64,000 nt of DNA from Thiodiazotropha sp040507225 (GTDB lineage: Bacteria > Pseudomonadota > Gammaproteobacteria > Chromatiales > Chromatiaceae): positions 620,001 to 684,000 of the forward strand of contig JBEVVG010000001.1 of the NCBI GenBank assembly GCA_040507225.1, written 5' to 3'. The position numbers and the translations under genes are program-made. A model generated the notes under the pieces. That model made no database searches and had not been told where the DNA came from. It saw only the letters and a list, made by a program, of their open reading frames with translations. Shown in pieces: positions 40,760-50,197 of the stretch. Numbering within the stretch: the first letter of the stretch is position 1; every line of letters begins with the position of its first letter.

Positions 40760-43567
40760 TCAGTCATTCGTTCCGGCATCCGCCACTTTGGGCTTCTCGG
40801 AGGGACTGGGTTTGGTTTCCACCTGTTTCAAAGCCGGCTTGTCTGACTCGGCGATTCTGCGCGGGCTTTCCTGAGACTTTTCCACGGTGGATTTCTGTTC
40901 CGCCGGTTTCTTTGCTTCAGTTTCGGGCTTTGCAGCCTCTGCGGGCTTTACAGGCGCTACGTGCTTTACAGCCGCGGCGGGTTTGGTTTCGACCTGTTCC
41001 AGTTTCGGCTTTTCCGCGCTAACCGGTGGTTTCGGTTTCTCCGCGGCGACCGCTGGGGCGGCCGGTTTCTCGACCGGTTTGGGGGCAGGTTGACGTTCAG
41101 CAGCCGTCGATACGACGCCCTTGTCCTCCCGAGTCTCGGGTTTTGAGGCGGGCGTGGAGGACTCTGCGGCATCTGCCTTGCGCGTCTCTACCTGAACGGT
41201 TTTGTCGTCCCCCTGGGTTGCCTGGGTTGCCTTGGTTGCCGCGGGCTTGGGTGTCTTCTCCGCAGAGGTCTCAGGCTTGTCCCGAGTGGCCTCGGAGCGG
41301 CCGGCTGATTCAGCACCTTCCTTGGCGGGCCTGGCCTGGCGGGTCCGGTTGGAGGACCGGGGCGGGCTTTTTTTACGGGTCTCCGTGGCATCCGTATTCG
41401 GAGAAGCCTGGGTAGAGCCCTCTTCGGTTGTGCGGCTCTGACTGGCCTGCTGTTCACCGCTCTTGTCAGCACTGCTGCGGCGTCTGCGGCCACCACGCCG
41501 TCCCCGGCGCGACTTGGGACGGCTGGCTTCACCCGTTTCGCTATTCGAGGGGTTGTCACCCTGTGGCTGGATCTTCGTCTCATCCGCGGCCTTCGCTTCG
41601 GTCGACGATTTGCTCTCCGCAGCGGTTTTTTTCGAGGCAGGACGTCGCTTCTGCGTGGAAGTTCTGTCCTGACTCTGACGCGAGTCACTCCGCTCACCGG
41701 CGGATTTGCGATTCCGGTTGGCGTTTCCGCCGCTTGACGGGGTACGACGGCTGCGGCGTTGAGCGGATTCATCCTGCCCGGATCGCTTCTCCTGGGCGTT
41801 GCTCGCGGCTGGCGTGCGTTTCACCTCGGTCTGGCCGGCAGGTTCAGCTTCCCCGGGATGCTTGGAGGAAAAAATACTGAAGATGCGCCGCAGGAAGCCC
41901 GATTCATGATCTTCAGCGGGTGGCGGGGCGATCGGGGCCGCTCTCTGCGGTGCCGGGCTGGCCGGCGCGATGGATTTTACCGCGGGCTGTTCGGATTTGA
42001 CCGGCTTGTTGGGCGCGTATGAGCTACTGCCGCTCTCCTCGGATTCCTCGCTGACCAGCCGGTAACTGGAGACATCCTCGTCATCCATCGGCATGTCACT
42101 GATGCGGATTCGTTCGATCCTGTAGTTCGGGGTCTCGAGATGGATGTTCGGTATCAGCAGGACCTCGATGGACTGGCGCTTCTCGATGTCATGGATCATC
42201 TGGCGCTTCTCGTTGAGCAGGAAGGTCGCCATATCCACGGGCAACTGGGCCATGATGCGCCCGGTATTCTCCTTCATCGCCTCCTCTTCGATGATACGCA
42301 GCACCGAAAGGGAGAGGGATTCCACGCCGCGAACCGTGCCATGGCCTTTGCACCGCGGACAGACCTGTTCGCTGGCTTCTCCAAGCGAGGGACGCAGACG
42401 CTGGCGGGACATCTCCAGAAGGCCGAAGCGGGAGATACGGCCGATCTGAACCCGGGCGCGGTCCTGTTTCAGGGCCTCCTTGAGACGGTTTTCAACCTCC
42501 CGCTGGTTACGCGAGGGGGTCATGTCGATGAAATCGATGACAAACAGTCCACCCAGGTCCCGCAGCCGCAACTGGCGCGCGACTTCGTCGGCGGCCTCGA
42601 GGTTGGTGTTTAGCGCGGTCTCTTCGATATCGGCACCCTTGGTGGCCCGGGCCGAGTTGATATCGATGGAGGTCAGGGCTTCGGTGTGGTCGATGACGAT
42701 CGCGCCGCCGGAGGGCAGGCGCACCTCGCGCTGAAAGGCGGATTCGATCTGACTCTCGATCTGATAGCGGCTGAACAGCGGTACCTCGTCGGAGTAGTGA
42801 CGCAGCTTCTTGCCGTACTGGGGCATCACCTGGTTGATGAAACGCTCGGCCTGGCTGTAGACATCCTCATCGTCGATGACGATCTCGCCAATGTCCGCGC
42901 GCAGGTAGTCGCGGATCGAACGGATGATGACATTGCTCTCCTGGTAGATCAGGAACGGGGCCTGTTTCTCCGCGGATTGTTCGATCGCATTCCATAACTG
43001 GATCAGATAATCCAGATCCCACTGCAACTCCTCGCTGTTCTTGCCAACCCCCGCGGTGCGTACGATCAGGCCCATGTCCTCGGGGATCTGCAATTCGCTC
43101 ATCGCCTCGCGCAGTTCGGTACGGTCCTGACCTTCGATGCGTCGTGAGACGCCCCCGGCACGCGGATTGTTCGGCATCAGCACCAGGTAGCGTCCGGCCA
43201 GGGAGATGAAGGTGGTCAGGGCCGCGCCCTTGTTGCCACGCTCCTCTTTCTCCACCTGGACAATTACTTCCTGACCCTCCCGGAGGGCCTCCTGGATGCT
43301 GACCCGCCCCGAGGATTCCCGGGCCTTGTCCGTGAAATAGCTGCGGGAGATCTCCTTGAGCGGCAGAAAGCCGTGGCGTTCGGCCCCGTAGTCCACGAAG
43401 GCGGCCTCGAGGCTGGGTTCGACGCGGGTGATGCGTCCCTTGTAGATGTTGGCTTTTTTCTGTTCCCGGCCGGGAATTTCGATATCGAGGTTGAAAAGCT
43501 TTTGGCCATCGACGATGGCAACACGCAACTCCTCAGGTTGAGTTGCGTTGATCAGCATACGTTTCAT
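40760..43567 (-). CDS. rne: ribonuclease E
   Basis: Endoribonuclease that starts mRNA decay and matures rRNA and tRNA; scaffold of the degradosome. Seen: 935 residues; an S1 domain (about 35-120); the RNase H/DNase I-like catalytic core with DINSARATKGADIEETALNTN and VIDFIDM bearing the metal-binding aspartates; the zinc-link CPRCKGHG; and the small domain. The C-terminal half (about 500-935) is low complexity, rich in Lys/Glu/Pro/Ala, with an arginine-rich block (RRGRRGGRRRR) for RNA binding. The ATG at 43567 lies under a GC-rich hairpin. Divergent from rluC, as in many gammaproteobacteria. Confidence 0.95.
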   Translation of the reverse strand: MKRMLINATQPEELRVAIVDGQKLFNLDIEIPGREQKKANIYKGRITRVEPSLEAAFVDYGAERHGFLPLKEISRSYFTDKARESSGRVSIQEALREGQEVIVQVEKEERGNKGAALTTFISLAGRYLVLMPNNPRAGGVSRRIEGQDRTELREAMSELQIPEDMGLIVRTAGVGKNSEELQWDLDYLIQLWNAIEQSAEKQAPFLIYQESNVIIRSIRDYLRADIGEIVIDDEDVYSQAERFINQVMPQYGKKLRHYSDEVPLFSRYQIESQIESAFQREVRLPSGGAIVIDHTEALTSIDINSARATKGADIEETALNTNLEAADEVARQLRLRDLGGLFVIDFIDMTPSRNQREVENRLKEALKQDRARVQIGRISRFGLLEMSRQRLRPSLGEASEQVCPRCKGHGTVRGVESLSLSVLRIIEEEAMKENTGRIMAQLPVDMATFLLNEKRQMIHDIEKRQSIEVLLIPNIHLETPNYRIERIRISDMPMDDEDVSSYRLVSEESEESGSSSYAPNKPVKSEQPAVKSIAPASPAPQRAAPIAPPPAEDHESGFLRRIFSIFSSKHPGEAEPAGQTEVKRTPAASNAQEKRSGQDESAQRRSRRTPSSGGNANRNRKSAGERSDSRQSQDRTSTQKRRPASKKTAAESKSSTEAKAADETKIQPQGDNPSNSETGEASRPKSRRGRRGGRRRRSSADKSGEQQASQSRTTEEGSTQASPNTDATETRKKSPPRSSNRTRQARPAKEGAESAGRSEATRDKPETSAEKTPKPAATKATQATQGDDKTVQVETRKADAAESSTPASKPETREDKGVVSTAAERQPAPKPVEKPAAPAVAAEKPKPPVSAEKPKLEQVETKPAAAVKHVAPVKPAEAAKPETEAKKPAEQKSTVEKSQESPRRIAESDKPALKQVETKPSPSEKPKVADAGTND

Positions 43568-43590
43568 ATTGTTTTATCCATTAAAGCCGT

Positions 43591-43607
43591 CCGGACCTCC
43601 GGTCCGG
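43591..43607 (-). promoter_or_regulatory. GC-rich hairpin in the rne leader; 555-base rne-rluC divergent region
   Basis: The 555 bases between rne and rluC (43568-44122) carry no gene that I can support. CCGGACC-TCC-GGTCCGG (43591-43607) makes a perfect 7-bp hairpin in the rne leader, about 25 bases upstream of the start codon. In Escherichia coli the rne leader is long and contains hairpins through which RNase E limits its own message; the layout here is consistent with that. The rluC side (44040-44120) is AT-rich and probably holds its promoter. Confidence 0.45.
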
Positions 43608-44122
43608 GACAAAAAACAGCTGTCTGACGGGGCCTGTCCCACAAGGACGGCGACCCGGGTCAGCAGGCGTTTCTTTGAACCCGATGACGGGTTGGGCCAA
43701 GCCGTAAAACTGGCTCGGACGGCTTAAAAACTGTTAAAGTCCGCCGCTCGGGATTTGCTTATGATCGAACGGATAAAGGCGCTCAGAGCAGGGGAGAGCA
43801 ACTGGGCCGCGTGAGACAGGACCCGGCATCTATTCCGAGGGACAAATCCAGCTATACAGGGATTGGTGCCCGAAAGCTTACTCTGGCGCGGCAGTATGGG
43901 TTCAGATTAAGAGCCAGGTCCCGAGGGCACCTGTGCGCTTGGCTGGGTAGCCCGGGTAGCGCCGATCACGGAGTTCGGGGCGCAAATCGGGTCACGGACC
44001 GCGCTAACGACGGCGGGTGCAGATCACGGAGGGCGCGCCAGCCGACGTAGAAAAACTGAAACTGAATATAGCAACCTTCAGTGCGAACATCAATCTTACA
44101 ATTGAATTAAAATTGACGCTAA

Positions 44123-45085
44123 ATGTCAGAATCAAAAAAGAATTCTCCATCAGTTCAATTTGTCGACGTCGCATCCGAGTTCGCCGGGCAGCGGATTGAC
44201 AATTTTTTGCTGCGTCATCTGAAAAGTGCGCCCAAAAGCTATGTCTACCGGGTATTGAGGAAGGGGGAAGTGCGGGTCAACAAGGGGCGGGTCAAGGCCC
44301 AGTACAGACTTCAGGCCGGTGACAGGATACGAATTCCACCGGTCAGGCTCGATAACCGTGGTCCCAGTCCGGTGCCGGATAACATCCGGGCCCGTCTGCG
44401 AGACGCCGTTGTGTATGAAGACGAGCGTTTCCTGGTCCTGAACAAACCTTCGGGCGTCGCGGTGCACGGTGGCAGCGGTGTGAGTGTCGGGGTCATTGAA
44501 ACCCTGCGCCATCTGAGACCGGAAGAGCGCCACCTGGAGCTGGTGCATCGACTCGACCGGGACACCTCAGGGTGCCTGATGATCAGCAAACGGCGCAGTG
44601 CTCTGCGGGTTCTGCATGAACTGATGCGGGATAACCGGGTCGATAAGCGCTACCTGGCGCTGTTGGCGGGTAGTTGGCGCAAGGGGGTGCAGCGAGTGGA
44701 TCAACCGCTGAAGAAAAACACTTTGCAGGGCGGGGAACGCGTCGTCCGCGTGGACCCGGAAGGGCGTGCCTCGCAGACTGTGTTTCGTCGTCTGGAGCGA
44801 TACGATTACGCCACCCTGGTCGAGGCGGAACTGCTGAGCGGGCGGACCCACCAGATCCGTGTCCACAGCGCCTGGCTCGGATCCCCGGTGCTGGGTGATC
44901 AGAAATACGGTGATTCTGAACTTAATAAAAGCATGAAAGACAAAGGCTTGAGAAGACTTTTTCTACATGCTCATCAGTTGAAGCTGGTATGGCCCGGCGA
45001 GCGTCAGTCGCTGGTTATCCAGGCGCCGCTTCCACATGATTTGCAACAGGTGCTGGAGAATCTCAAGAGTTCTCATGAAGTTTAA
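44123..45085 (+). CDS. rluC: 23S rRNA pseudouridine synthase RluC
   Basis: Makes pseudouridines in 23S rRNA (positions 955, 2504 and 2580 in E. coli numbering). Seen: 320 residues, an S4 RNA-binding domain (about 20-75), and the RluA-type catalytic motif HRLDRDTSG with Asp145, plus LNKPSGVAVHGG and GRTHQIRVHSAWLGSP. Length and divergence from rne support RluC over RluD. The 3' end overlaps the phosphatase gene by 11 bases. Confidence 0.94.
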   Translation: MSESKKNSPSVQFVDVASEFAGQRIDNFLLRHLKSAPKSYVYRVLRKGEVRVNKGRVKAQYRLQAGDRIRIPPVRLDNRGPSPVPDNIRARLRDAVVYEDERFLVLNKPSGVAVHGGSGVSVGVIETLRHLRPEERHLELVHRLDRDTSGCLMISKRRSALRVLHELMRDNRVDKRYLALLAGSWRKGVQRVDQPLKKNTLQGGERVVRVDPEGRASQTVFRRLERYDYATLVEAELLSGRTHQIRVHSAWLGSPVLGDQKYGDSELNKSMKDKGLRRLFLHAHQLKLVWPGERQSLVIQAPLPHDLQQVLENLKSSHEV

Positions 45086-45734
45086 ACTGTTAGTGTTTGA
45101 TTGGGATGGCACAATCATGGATTCCGAGGCGCGTATAGTCGCCTGTGTGGAGGCCGCCATCCGGGATCTGGAAATGCCCGTGCCGAGCCGTGAGGCGATC
45201 AGCAACATCATCGGTCTCGGCTTGCGCGAAGCCGTCCATCAGCTGTTTCCCGAGGCTGATGATCAGCTGCACCTGGAGATCGCCGCCCGCTACCGGGTGC
45301 ATTTTTTCAGTGGCGCAGTCGCACCCTCCGAACTGTTCCACGGCGCTCGGGAGACACTCCAGCGCCTGAACGACCTCGGTTATCTGCTGGCAGTGGCAAC
45401 CGGCAAGGGTCGTCAGGGTCTTGATCATGCGCTGGAAACCACTGGCCTGGGCTCCTTGTTCCTGGTCACCCGCTGCGCCGACGAAACCTTCTCGAAACCG
45501 CATCCTGAAATGCTTCACCAGATACTGGACTTCACCGGCATGCAGCCCGTTGAGGCCCTGATGATCGGTGACACGGAATACGATCTGGAGATGGCCCGCA
45601 ATGCCGGAATGCCCTCTCTCGGAGTCACATACGGGGTACATGCCGAGGAGCGGCTGAAAAAGCACCGTCCGCTTGGATGCGTCGACGCTGTGGCGCAGAT
45701 ACCGGATTGGCTTTCCCGGATCACGGAAGACTAG
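45075..45734 (+). CDS. HAD-superfamily phosphatase (phosphoglycolate phosphatase-like)
   Basis: Seen: 219 residues from ATG 45075, which overlaps rluC. HAD motif I FDWDGTIMDS (Asp9, Asp11), an alpha-helical cap (about 17-85), motif II AVATGK, a Lys in FSKPHPEM, and motif IV GDTEYDLEMA. This is the usual neighbour of rluC in gammaproteobacteria. The family acts on small phosphorylated metabolites; the exact substrate cannot be told from sequence. Confidence 0.92.
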   Translation: MKFKLLVFDWDGTIMDSEARIVACVEAAIRDLEMPVPSREAISNIIGLGLREAVHQLFPEADDQLHLEIAARYRVHFFSGAVAPSELFHGARETLQRLNDLGYLLAVATGKGRQGLDHALETTGLGSLFLVTRCADETFSKPHPEMLHQILDFTGMQPVEALMIGDTEYDLEMARNAGMPSLGVTYGVHAEERLKKHRPLGCVDAVAQIPDWLSRITED

Positions 45735-45782
45735 TCAAGAATATATAATCCATATATATCATTAAGATAGAAGGTATTTCTT

Positions 45783-46772
45783 ATGTCAGATCAAAATAGC
45801 TCTGAGCAAAGGTCACAGGATGAGCCCAGCCGTTGGGAGCGTGACTTGCTGAATCGGATGGTGATGGCCACGGTCGCCGAGAACCGGCGCAGTCGCCGCT
45901 GGGGTATTTTCTTCAAACTGTTGACCTTCGGTTATCTGTTCCTGGTACTGGGAATGTTTCTCTGGTCGGATCAATGGCGTGACACCCAGGTAAGTACCCA
46001 GGACCACACCGCGCTGATCAACGTGGAGGGACTGATCTCGTCGGAAACCAAGGCGAGCGCCGACAAGGTGGTCACTGCCCTGCGAAAGGCTTTCGAGGAC
46101 AAGAAGACCAAAGGTGTGATACTGCGCATGAACACCCCGGGGGGAAGCCCGGTGCAGTCCCGTTACATCAACCGGGAAATCGGACGGCTCAAGGAGAAGT
46201 ATCCAGACATTCCGGTGTATGCCGTGGTATCGGATATCTGCGCATCCGGCGGTTACTACATCGCGGCCGCGGCAGACAAGATCTATGCGGATGAGGGCAG
46301 CCTGGTGGGTTCCATAGGGGTTCTGATCAACGGTTTCGGCTTTGTCGAGGGGATGAAAGAGCTGGGTATCGAGCGCAGACTGCTCACCGCGGGTGATCAC
46401 AAGGCGATGCTCGATCCCTTCTCTCCGGTACGTGAGGCGGACCGGGAGCATGTACAGGTGATGCTTGACCAACTGCATCAGCAGTTCATCAGCGTGGTCA
46501 AAGAGGGACGTGGTGACCGACTCCAGGACGAGCGCCATCCGGAGATCTTCAGCGGCATGTTCTGGAGCGGCGAGGAGGCTAAAAAGCTGGGACTGGTGGA
46601 TGAGTTCGGCAGTAGCAGCTACGTCGCCCGCGAGGTGATCGGGGTCGAGGAGATCGTGGATTTCACCCAGAAAGAGGACGTCTGGGAGCGGGTTGCCCGC
46701 AACCTGGGGGCGGGTGCTGCCCAGGCTCTGCTCTCGGTGGGCGGTCTCAGTGAGGGGATCAACATTCGCTGA
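45783..46772 (+). CDS. sppA: signal peptide peptidase SppA (S49, single-domain type)
   Basis: Membrane-anchored serine protease that degrades cleaved signal peptides. Seen: 329 residues, a cytoplasmic N-terminus, one membrane helix (about 42-61), and an S49 domain with nucleophile Ser155 in DICASGGYYIA and the general-base Lys207 in TAGDHKAMLDPF. This is the short form, half the size of E. coli SppA, which duplicates the domain. Followed by a strong terminator. Confidence 0.93.
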   Translation: MSDQNSSEQRSQDEPSRWERDLLNRMVMATVAENRRSRRWGIFFKLLTFGYLFLVLGMFLWSDQWRDTQVSTQDHTALINVEGLISSETKASADKVVTALRKAFEDKKTKGVILRMNTPGGSPVQSRYINREIGRLKEKYPDIPVYAVVSDICASGGYYIAAAADKIYADEGSLVGSIGVLINGFGFVEGMKELGIERRLLTAGDHKAMLDPFSPVREADREHVQVMLDQLHQQFISVVKEGRGDRLQDERHPEIFSGMFWSGEEAKKLGLVDEFGSSSYVAREVIGVEEIVDFTQKEDVWERVARNLGAGAAQALLSVGGLSEGINIR

Positions 46773-46810
46773 GCGAACCGCCAGGCCGATGTACCAGCCT
46801 GGAAATGCTC

Positions 46811-46842
46811 AAAAAAAGCCCCGCATTCGTGCGGGGCTTTTT
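46811..46842. terminator. bidirectional intrinsic terminator (UUCG loop)
   Basis: Perfect 8-bp stem GCCCCGCA/TGCGGGGC around a TTCG loop (46818-46837), preceded by seven A and followed by five T. It serves sppA on the plus strand and the sulfur-globule-like gene on the minus strand. Confidence 0.93.
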
Positions 46843-46862
46843 GTTACCGGCCAGGTGGTCAG

Positions 46863-47180
46863 TTATTCGCTTTTCTGGGCCGGTGCCGGAGCCGCTGGCG
46901 CAGCGTAAGGATAGCCGTAAGGCGCGCCGTAACCTGGGTAACCATAGCCGTAGCCGGGGTAGCCATAGCCTGGGTAACCGTAGCCATAGCCTGGGTAGCC
47001 GTAATAGCCTGGATAGCCATAAGGACCATAGGGTCCTCCCCCCCAGGGACCATCGTAGTAGTCGTCATCAAACCAGTCCCAGGGTCCCCAACCTCCGAAG
47101 AATGCCTGAGCCGGAATTGTGGCGAGCAGGGCGGATCCTGCCACTGCGCTGATCAATGCAGTTTTCAATGTCTTTTTCAT
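46863..47180 (-). CDS. Gly/Tyr/Pro-rich exported protein resembling sulfur globule proteins
   Basis: Seen: 105 residues, a clear signal peptide (MKKTLKTALISAVAGSALL, cleavage near PAQA), a short acidic Trp/Asp-rich patch (GPWDWFDDDYYDGPW), then about 50 residues of YGYPGYG-type repeats and an Ala/Pro tail. AAGGAG lies ten bases before the ATG. Sulfur globule envelope proteins of purple sulfur bacteria have the same small size, export signal and Gly/Tyr-rich repeats, so that is the best call. Repeats this simple can also occur in unrelated wall proteins. It supports a sulfur-oxidising lifestyle with periplasmic sulfur deposits. Confidence 0.68.
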   Translation of the reverse strand: MKKTLKTALISAVAGSALLATIPAQAFFGGWGPWDWFDDDYYDGPWGGGPYGPYGYPGYYGYPGYGYGYPGYGYPGYGYGYPGYGAPYGYPYAAPAAPAPAQKSE

Positions 47181-47465
47181 GGCGTGTGTTTCTCCTTCTT
47201 AACTCGATTTGATGTTTGGGAATCGTAGCGTATTCCAGGTCTCGATCCCGCTTTTTTTGTACGGTTCATCGCCTCCGGGCATTTCCCTGAACCTCTGATG
47301 CGACACCCTGGCTCAATCAGTGATCCCGGGTGGGCACACAGTTAATATATGTTAGCGGAAAAATATTATGTTGATCTGAATCACTAAATTAGTGGTTATT
47401 AATATATGCGCGTAATCCCCTGGCTCATGGCCCTGGGATCAAGCCGAATCGATTGCCAACATTGC

Positions 47466-48584
47466 CTACCTGAGCAGCTTTTGCAAGCGAGAGAAAGCGC
47501 TTGCGATCTGCTCGGGCGTATTATGAAAATGGGGTGAAAAGCGGATGCCTCCGGCACGCTGGGCGCACACCACCCGGGAGGCCATCAGGTCCCGGTAGAG
47601 TCCGAGATTGTCCCGCCCCGGCACCCGGAATGTCACGATACCCGCGCGGCGCTCGGCTTCTCTGGGGGTCAACAGTTCAAGACCCATCCTGTCCACCTGT
47701 TCGATGATCTCTCGGGTCAGTTCCTCGACCCGGAGGGCTATGGTTTCGATACCGGTCTGCAGAATCAGGGAGAGGCTGGCGTGCAGGGCATGGATACCCA
47801 GCATGTTGGGACTGCCGCATTCAAAACGCCGTGCGCTGTTCGCGGGCTGCCAGTCGGCTTGATCGAAATCCCCGGCTGCTTCCACCATGTGCCAACCGTA
47901 TTGTTGCAGGCGGAGACGCTTGCGTACGGCTTCCCGGCAGAAGAACAGGGCCAGTCCCTCAGGCCCGAGCAGCCACTTGTGTCCATCGGCGACCACCACA
48001 TCGGCCAGACAGGCCTGTGCGTCAAAAGGCACGACGCCGAGACTCTGAATCGCATCCACCACGAACAGGATCCCGTGCTGGCGGCAGAAGGCCCCGATGC
48101 GCTCAAGCTGCAAACGTGTGCCGCGGGCATACTGGACCGAACTGACCGAGATCAGCCGGGTGCGATCGTCGCACAGGGCAAACAAGGCCTCTTCCGGCTG
48201 CTGATACTGCTCCAGGTCGAGCAGACTGACCTCGACACCCTGGCTGCTCAGGGACTCCCAGACGATCCGGTTGGAGGGAAATTCCTGGGCGATTGAAACC
48301 ACCCGGTCACCCGGGTTCCAATGCATCCCGTAGGCCACCAGTGAAAGTCCTTCGGAGGTGTTTTTCAGCAATGCGATGTCATCCGCCGAGGGTGCATTGA
48401 TGAGTGCCTGTCCCAGGCGTCGCAGTGCGGATTCCCGGGTGAGCCACTGAGGGTAGTCAAAGGCTCCCCGGGAGCCGTTCTCTTGGGCAAAAGTGCTCAC
48501 CGCATCCACCGTCACCTTCGGCCAGGGTGCGACAGCGGCATGATTCAGATAGATGAGATCCGGGTCGAGATTGAATGGGTTCAC
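47466..48584 (-). CDS. class V aminotransferase family PLP enzyme
   Basis: Seen: 372 residues with the fold-type I pattern: YLNHAAVAPWP near the start, NTSEGLSLVAYG for the phosphate loop, VDAIQSLGVVPFD with the PLP-ring Asp, and the Schiff-base lysine in DGHKWLLGPEG. The closest named families are cysteine desulfurase-like and isopenicillin-N-epimerase-like enzymes. I see no clear catalytic cysteine loop of a true SufS/IscS, so desulfurase activity is uncertain. It stands alone between AT-rich spacers; substrate unknown. Confidence 0.87.
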   Translation of the reverse strand: MNPFNLDPDLIYLNHAAVAPWPKVTVDAVSTFAQENGSRGAFDYPQWLTRESALRRLGQALINAPSADDIALLKNTSEGLSLVAYGMHWNPGDRVVSIAQEFPSNRIVWESLSSQGVEVSLLDLEQYQQPEEALFALCDDRTRLISVSSVQYARGTRLQLERIGAFCRQHGILFVVDAIQSLGVVPFDAQACLADVVVADGHKWLLGPEGLALFFCREAVRKRLRLQQYGWHMVEAAGDFDQADWQPANSARRFECGSPNMLGIHALHASLSLILQTGIETIALRVEELTREIIEQVDRMGLELLTPREAERRAGIVTFRVPGRDNLGLYRDLMASRVVCAQRAGGIRFSPHFHNTPEQIASAFSRLQKLLR

Positions 48585-48930
48585 AGAACTGTCCGTTGCA
48601 GGTAGGAAAGGCCAAAGCCTGTCGGATGGGTGTTGACAGAGTCTAGTTTAACGGTCCTGAGGTTGACGCAAAACCCGTCTGCAAGGGACTGATCTGAGAA
48701 AAAATTCCCATTATTCAGACGATTTATGATCGTCGTATATAAAAAACATTGATTAAATTAGGGAATTATAAGAAACTTCAAAACTTCATAATAATCTAAT
48801 GTATGCAATACTTGGATTATCCATGTCGTGATACGGTCGACTCGTTTGCCGAGTGGCTCAGTTCAGGATTTATCGCTCCTGGAACCGACAGTATCCGCCA
48901 TGACAAATACGCAATGCAGTGAGGTGTAGT
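48585..48930. other. AT-rich intergenic spacer
   Basis: 346 bases with no gene that I can support. The middle (about 48700-48810) is strongly AT-rich and may hold promoters for the minus-strand aminotransferase and the small membrane-protein gene. I see no tRNA, hairpin terminator or named site. Confidence 0.6.
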
Positions 48931-49170
48931 ATGTTGTTCCTGAATTGCAAATATTTACGTCGGGCCTTCAGTCTCGCCGGTTACTTTCTGATTGGGGGCA
49001 TGCTGCTGGAAGTCATGGCCCATCTCCTTGCCAGTGAAGCTTACCTGCTGACCCTCCAGACCATTGCATTGGGCATGATCCTGTTCAGCCCGGTGATCTT
49101 ACTGGTCGTCATGGTAGTGTCCCTGATTCCTGGGGTTAACCTGAAAGAGTGCATGGGCTACACACGTTAG
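48931..49170 (+). CDS. small unrecognised membrane protein
   Basis: Not a recognised family. ATG 48931 is chosen because GAGG lies seven bases upstream; a GTG at 48919 would add four residues. Seen: 79 residues with two hydrophobic segments (about 14-33 and 40-63) and short charged ends. The stop codon TAG ends exactly where sequence similar to the terminal repeat of the element at 29174 begins, so the natural C-terminus could have been changed by an insertion. Confidence 0.6.
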   Translation: MLFLNCKYLRRAFSLAGYFLIGGMLLEVMAHLLASEAYLLTLQTIALGMILFSPVILLVVMVVSLIPGVNLKECMGYTR

Positions 49171-49201
49171 GGCCTGTTCACTCACATCCGAACATCCCTG
49201 T
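49170..49201. repeat. remnant end related to the 29-kb inverted-repeat element
   Basis: The 32 bases beginning GGGCCTGTTCACTCACATCC match the left end of the element at 29174 in 25 of 32 positions without gaps, and both share a TTA just outside one copy. I find no opposite end before 49711. It looks like a decayed or truncated relative. The rest of the roughly 440-base spacer up to 49640 holds no gene I can support. Confidence 0.5.
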
Positions 49202-49644
49202 CAGGACCGTAGTGCCCGATACGGTAACATCAGCCAGATTCCTTCCGCCATTTGACCTGTTCAACCACTTGCGCATAAACAGTATCACGCCTCGATGCTC
49301 GTGGTTCGTTTGCGCTCATTAAAGCGCTCGCCCGATGCCTTCGGGGAAGAACACCGGTTTCGCTCTGATGGCCCCTTTTTGCCGAACCTACAGAGTTTGC
49401 CGGGTGCCTGATTTGAGTTGTCCACGCATCCACCTGGATGACGGCAGGTCAGCCTAAGCCCCCGATTTCAACAACTCTGGGAGCGATGTCCCTGGAAGGC
49501 TTCTGCTTGCTTAAACCGAAGTGTATCGCCCGCCTGTGAATCACTGACATGTACAGCGCTTCTCGATCGGTCGACAGGGAAGGTCAGGGTCCGGCATGCC
49601 GGGCCTGCGGGTCGCTGCAGATTTGAAAAGAATGCTGCCCAAGG

Positions 49645-49671
49645 CTTGAAATTTTTTATTGCGATCCATAT
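49645..49671 (+). promoter_or_regulatory. heat-shock (sigma-32-like) promoter for the hsp20 genes
   Basis: CTTGAAA at 49645-49651 matches the -35 element of sigma-32 promoters. ATCCATAT at 49664-49671 resembles the -10 (CCCCATNT), with 12 bases between. It lies 40-65 bases upstream of the first small heat-shock gene, the expected place. Confidence 0.6.
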
Positions 49672-49710
49672 CTCCTACTCAACATGAAATCAACGCTAAG
49701 GAGAACACGA

Positions 49711-50157
49711 ATGTTCCTGAGACAGCACCCCCTTGAAGACAGTCTGCTTCATCAGTTTCGCCACATGGAGCGGGAGATGGACCGTATGCTGGGCGCAGTG
49801 GGTTTGAAGCATTCCTCCGGTTTGTCCGGTGCGAGCAACTACCCGCAGATCAGCCTGGCCACCTCGGCGGAGCAGGTCGACATCGCCCTGTTTGCTGCGG
49901 GTATGGACAGTGATGCCTTTGATATTACGGTCGATCGCAACCACCTGGTTGTTCACGGCAAACGCGTGTTGCCCAAAGAGGAACAGGCAGAAGGCGCGTT
50001 GCGTAAAGAACGCTTCGATGGCGAATTCCATCATGTCATCAATCTTCCGGAAGACATTGATGAAACGCGTGTGGATGCCCGCTACGAGAACGGTGTTCTG
50101 CTGATTTCGATCCCAAGGCGTGAACCCCCGAAACCGATTCAGATCAAGATTCAGTGA
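49711..50157 (+). CDS. Hsp20/alpha-crystallin small heat-shock protein 1
   Basis: ATP-independent holdase chaperone that keeps unfolding proteins soluble. ATG 49711 is chosen over an earlier ATG at 49684 because AAGGAG lies seven bases before it and within the longer frame. Seen: 148 residues, an N-terminal arm (FRHMEREMDRML, typical of IbpA-like class), and an alpha-crystallin domain (about 40-135) with the VDARYENGVLLISIPR signature. Paired with a second hsp20 41 bases downstream; both lie between a heat-shock promoter and a terminator. Confidence 0.93.
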   Translation: MFLRQHPLEDSLLHQFRHMEREMDRMLGAVGLKHSSGLSGASNYPQISLATSAEQVDIALFAAGMDSDAFDITVDRNHLVVHGKRVLPKEEQAEGALRKERFDGEFHHVINLPEDIDETRVDARYENGVLLISIPRREPPKPIQIKIQ

Positions 50158-50197
50158 TTGAACCGACACGACATACAACTGGATATTGGAGAGAGAC

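Noticed and set aside
43800..44040. A tRNA or small RNA in the rne-rluC spacer
   Set aside because: No T-loop box or acceptor stem pattern was found; nothing beyond a likely leader can be supported.
46900..47040. Repeated CCTGGGTAACCGTAGCC-type units as a CRISPR or tandem-repeat array
   Set aside because: The repeat is explained by the protein's YGYPGYG repeats in a signal-peptide gene, with no spacers.
49230..49433. A 67-codon minus-strand frame as a transposase remnant
   Set aside because: No transposase motif can be recognised; it lies in a spacer next to a repeat end but is not supported on its own.
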